NCBI GenBank assembly: GCA_030621275.1
Contig: JAUXHY010000049.1
Span: 1-7,616, forward strand
Length of the DNA stretch: 7,616 bases
Source: a bacterium
Lineage (GTDB): Bacteria > Fidelibacterota > Marinisomatia > Marinisomatales > JAHJCW01
Direction: 5' to 3'
This document shows, in pieces, positions 6,645 through 7,616 of the stretch (position 1 is the first letter of the stretch; each line of letters starts with the position of its first letter). Below the pieces are notes generated by a model. The model saw only the letters and a program-made list of their open reading frames with translations, was not told the origin of the DNA and made no database searches. The position numbers and the translations under genes are program-made.

Positions 6645-6679
6645 CTATTAAAAACCTGTAAAGATTGCTTGATTTTTTA

Positions 6680-7616
6680 CTAGACTCGTTCAATATTTTC
6701 AGAATCGTTTTGTATTTGTGGAACTGGTTTGTGCCATTTTTTTATATGCTGAACAATTCCCCTATAAAAATCAATTAACATACCTTCAACAATCACTACA
6801 AAACCTTTTCTACTCTCAAATTTTCTACCAAGATTTTTAAGTAATAATATATTGAAACTTCTAATTTCTTTATTCATCACTTGTTCATGAACGTCTGTCA
6901 ATTCCTCAAGGTTACATCTAATAGGATCTTGAATATATTTTATATTTACATCTATCAAAATATCATTTTTTAGATCCCTAAATAATTCAGGATTTTTTCT
7001 TTCACAAGCCTTGATTTGATTTATAAGCCAAGTTATTTGAGCACGTATTTTTCTATCTTGTGGTGGTAAAAGCGCAACACTCATTTCAATGTTTCTTCTA
7101 TCAAATATTGAACGTACTGTGATATTTGATGCTGCACCTTCAATTTGCAAACTTGATTCTAAAAATTTATTTGATATTAATTCTCTTTTCTCATATTCAA
7201 TTCTTGCTTTCAGATTGTCCTTAAACTTTTTTTGACCAGATTCTACAAGTAAACCAAGATTTCTACTCAACATTAACGCCATATCACGTTCTTCTTGTAA
7301 CCAACTTGATACTGTTTCATCAACTGAATTATCATTCATTAAAAGTGATATACCAGCGTTTGTTTTTCTTACAATATCAGACCATCCCGGCTTCATTTGA
7401 GTGAATCCAATTATGCCAGAATTTTTTGATTCAAAATATTCTACAACTTCTTTCATTATTTCAACTTGATCTTGATCAGCAATATCATTTTCATTTTCAA
7501 ACAATAATATATGAGCAATAGTAAGTAAATACGACCAGGATAAATGATATAGTGAAACTGCTTTAGGTGTTTTTACGGATACAGGAGATTGAGTCGGAAA
7601 TGATACGAATTGATTA
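6680..7616 (-). CDS. Uncharacterised protein, C-terminal 311 residues (5' end beyond window)
   Basis: I do not recognise a named gene. The frame ending in TAG at 6682-6680 is open to the right edge. A TTG at 7504 or ATG at 7456 could serve as a start, but another 37 sense codons lie upstream of the TTG, running into PKAVSLYHLSWSYLLTIAHI directly before FENEND. The true start is therefore probably outside the window. Numbered from the TTG, visible segments are: acidic FENENDIADQDQVEI (2-16); VVEYFESKNSGIIGFTQM (21-38); a helical, charged stretch (68-115, KKFKDNLKARIEYEKREL); a middle part including IRAQITWLINQIKA (153-166); a beta-like DILIDVNIKYI (181-191); and a C-terminal part NKEIRSFNILLLKNLGRK followed by VEGMLIDFYRGIVQHIKKW. 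I recall uncharacterised actinobacterial proteins with a similar order (HLSW, SG-rich ELxRYLEHP-like segment, WLxxQxK, KEIRSF, DFYxxVVQxLKxW), which I could not verify. There is no membrane helix, signal peptide or familiar catalytic motif. The DNA looks AT-rich like the neighbouring genes, so there is no compositional case for transfer. It lies 60 bases upstream of xseA in the same direction. Confidence 0.75.
   Translation of the reverse strand, partial: NQFVSFPTQSPVSVKTPKAVSLYHLSWSYLLTIAHILLFENENDIADQDQVEIMKEVVEYFESKNSGIIGFTQMKPGWSDIVRKTNAGISLLMNDNSVDETVSSWLQEERDMALMLSRNLGLLVESGQKKFKDNLKARIEYEKRELISNKFLESSLQIEGAASNITVRSIFDRRNIEMSVALLPPQDRKIRAQITWLINQIKACERKNPELFRDLKNDILIDVNIKYIQDPIRCNLEELTDVHEQVMNKEIRSFNILLLKNLGRKFESRKGFVVIVEGMLIDFYRGIVQHIKKWHKPVPQIQNDSENIERV

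Noticed and set aside
7454..7504. TTG (7504) or ATG (7456) as the true start of the right-edge gene
   Set aside because: The frame continues open with protein-like content to the window edge, and neither site has a convincing ribosome site. The gene is treated as 5'-truncated, though the alternatives cannot be excluded without flanking sequence.

Overview
The window is an AT-rich bacterial chromosome segment of densely packed, almost entirely recognisable housekeeping genes. Several features point towards the Bacteroidota / Ignavibacteriota / Chlorobiota (FCB) side of the tree. These are the AT-rich coding DNA, a TTG...TAnnTTTG-type promoter, the style of the proline dehydrogenase and NAD kinase sequences, and a complex I cluster in which nuoH directly follows nuoD. 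This placement is an inference from sequence style, not from a marker gene. I see no rRNA, tRNA, CRISPR array, insertion sequence or integrase.

Layout. (1) Positions 1-2699, minus strand: the head of a respiratory complex I operon, nuoA-nuoB-nuoC-nuoD-nuoH. It is translationally packed (junctions of 0, -4, -10 and -4 bases), and nuoH runs off the left edge. (2) Positions 2700-2865: a divergent promoter region in which the same 11-base string, CTATAAATTTG, occurs once facing each way. (3) Positions 2866-4256, plus strand: a monofunctional proline dehydrogenase, then a small CoA-binding (YccU-like) Rossmann protein. (4) Positions 4265-6619, minus strand and convergent with the previous pair: nadK, xseB and xseA. 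In transcription order this is xseA-xseB-nadK, so both subunits of exonuclease VII are followed by NAD kinase. (5) Positions 6680-7616, minus strand: the C-terminal 311 residues of an uncharacterised protein whose reading frame is still open at the right edge. Its true start lies outside the window.

How the genes work together. Complex I moves electrons from a donor (NADH or another carrier) to quinone. Proline dehydrogenase, transcribed divergently from the same intergenic region, is a second FAD-dependent entry point to the quinone pool. NadK makes NADP from NAD, and exonuclease VII (XseA plus XseB) degrades single-stranded DNA in repair. The small CoA-binding protein has no firmly known function. 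The least ordinary piece is the truncated protein at the right edge. It has no catalytic motif I recognise, and the informative N-terminal part lies beyond the window. I found no clear evidence of a novel multi-gene system inside the window.
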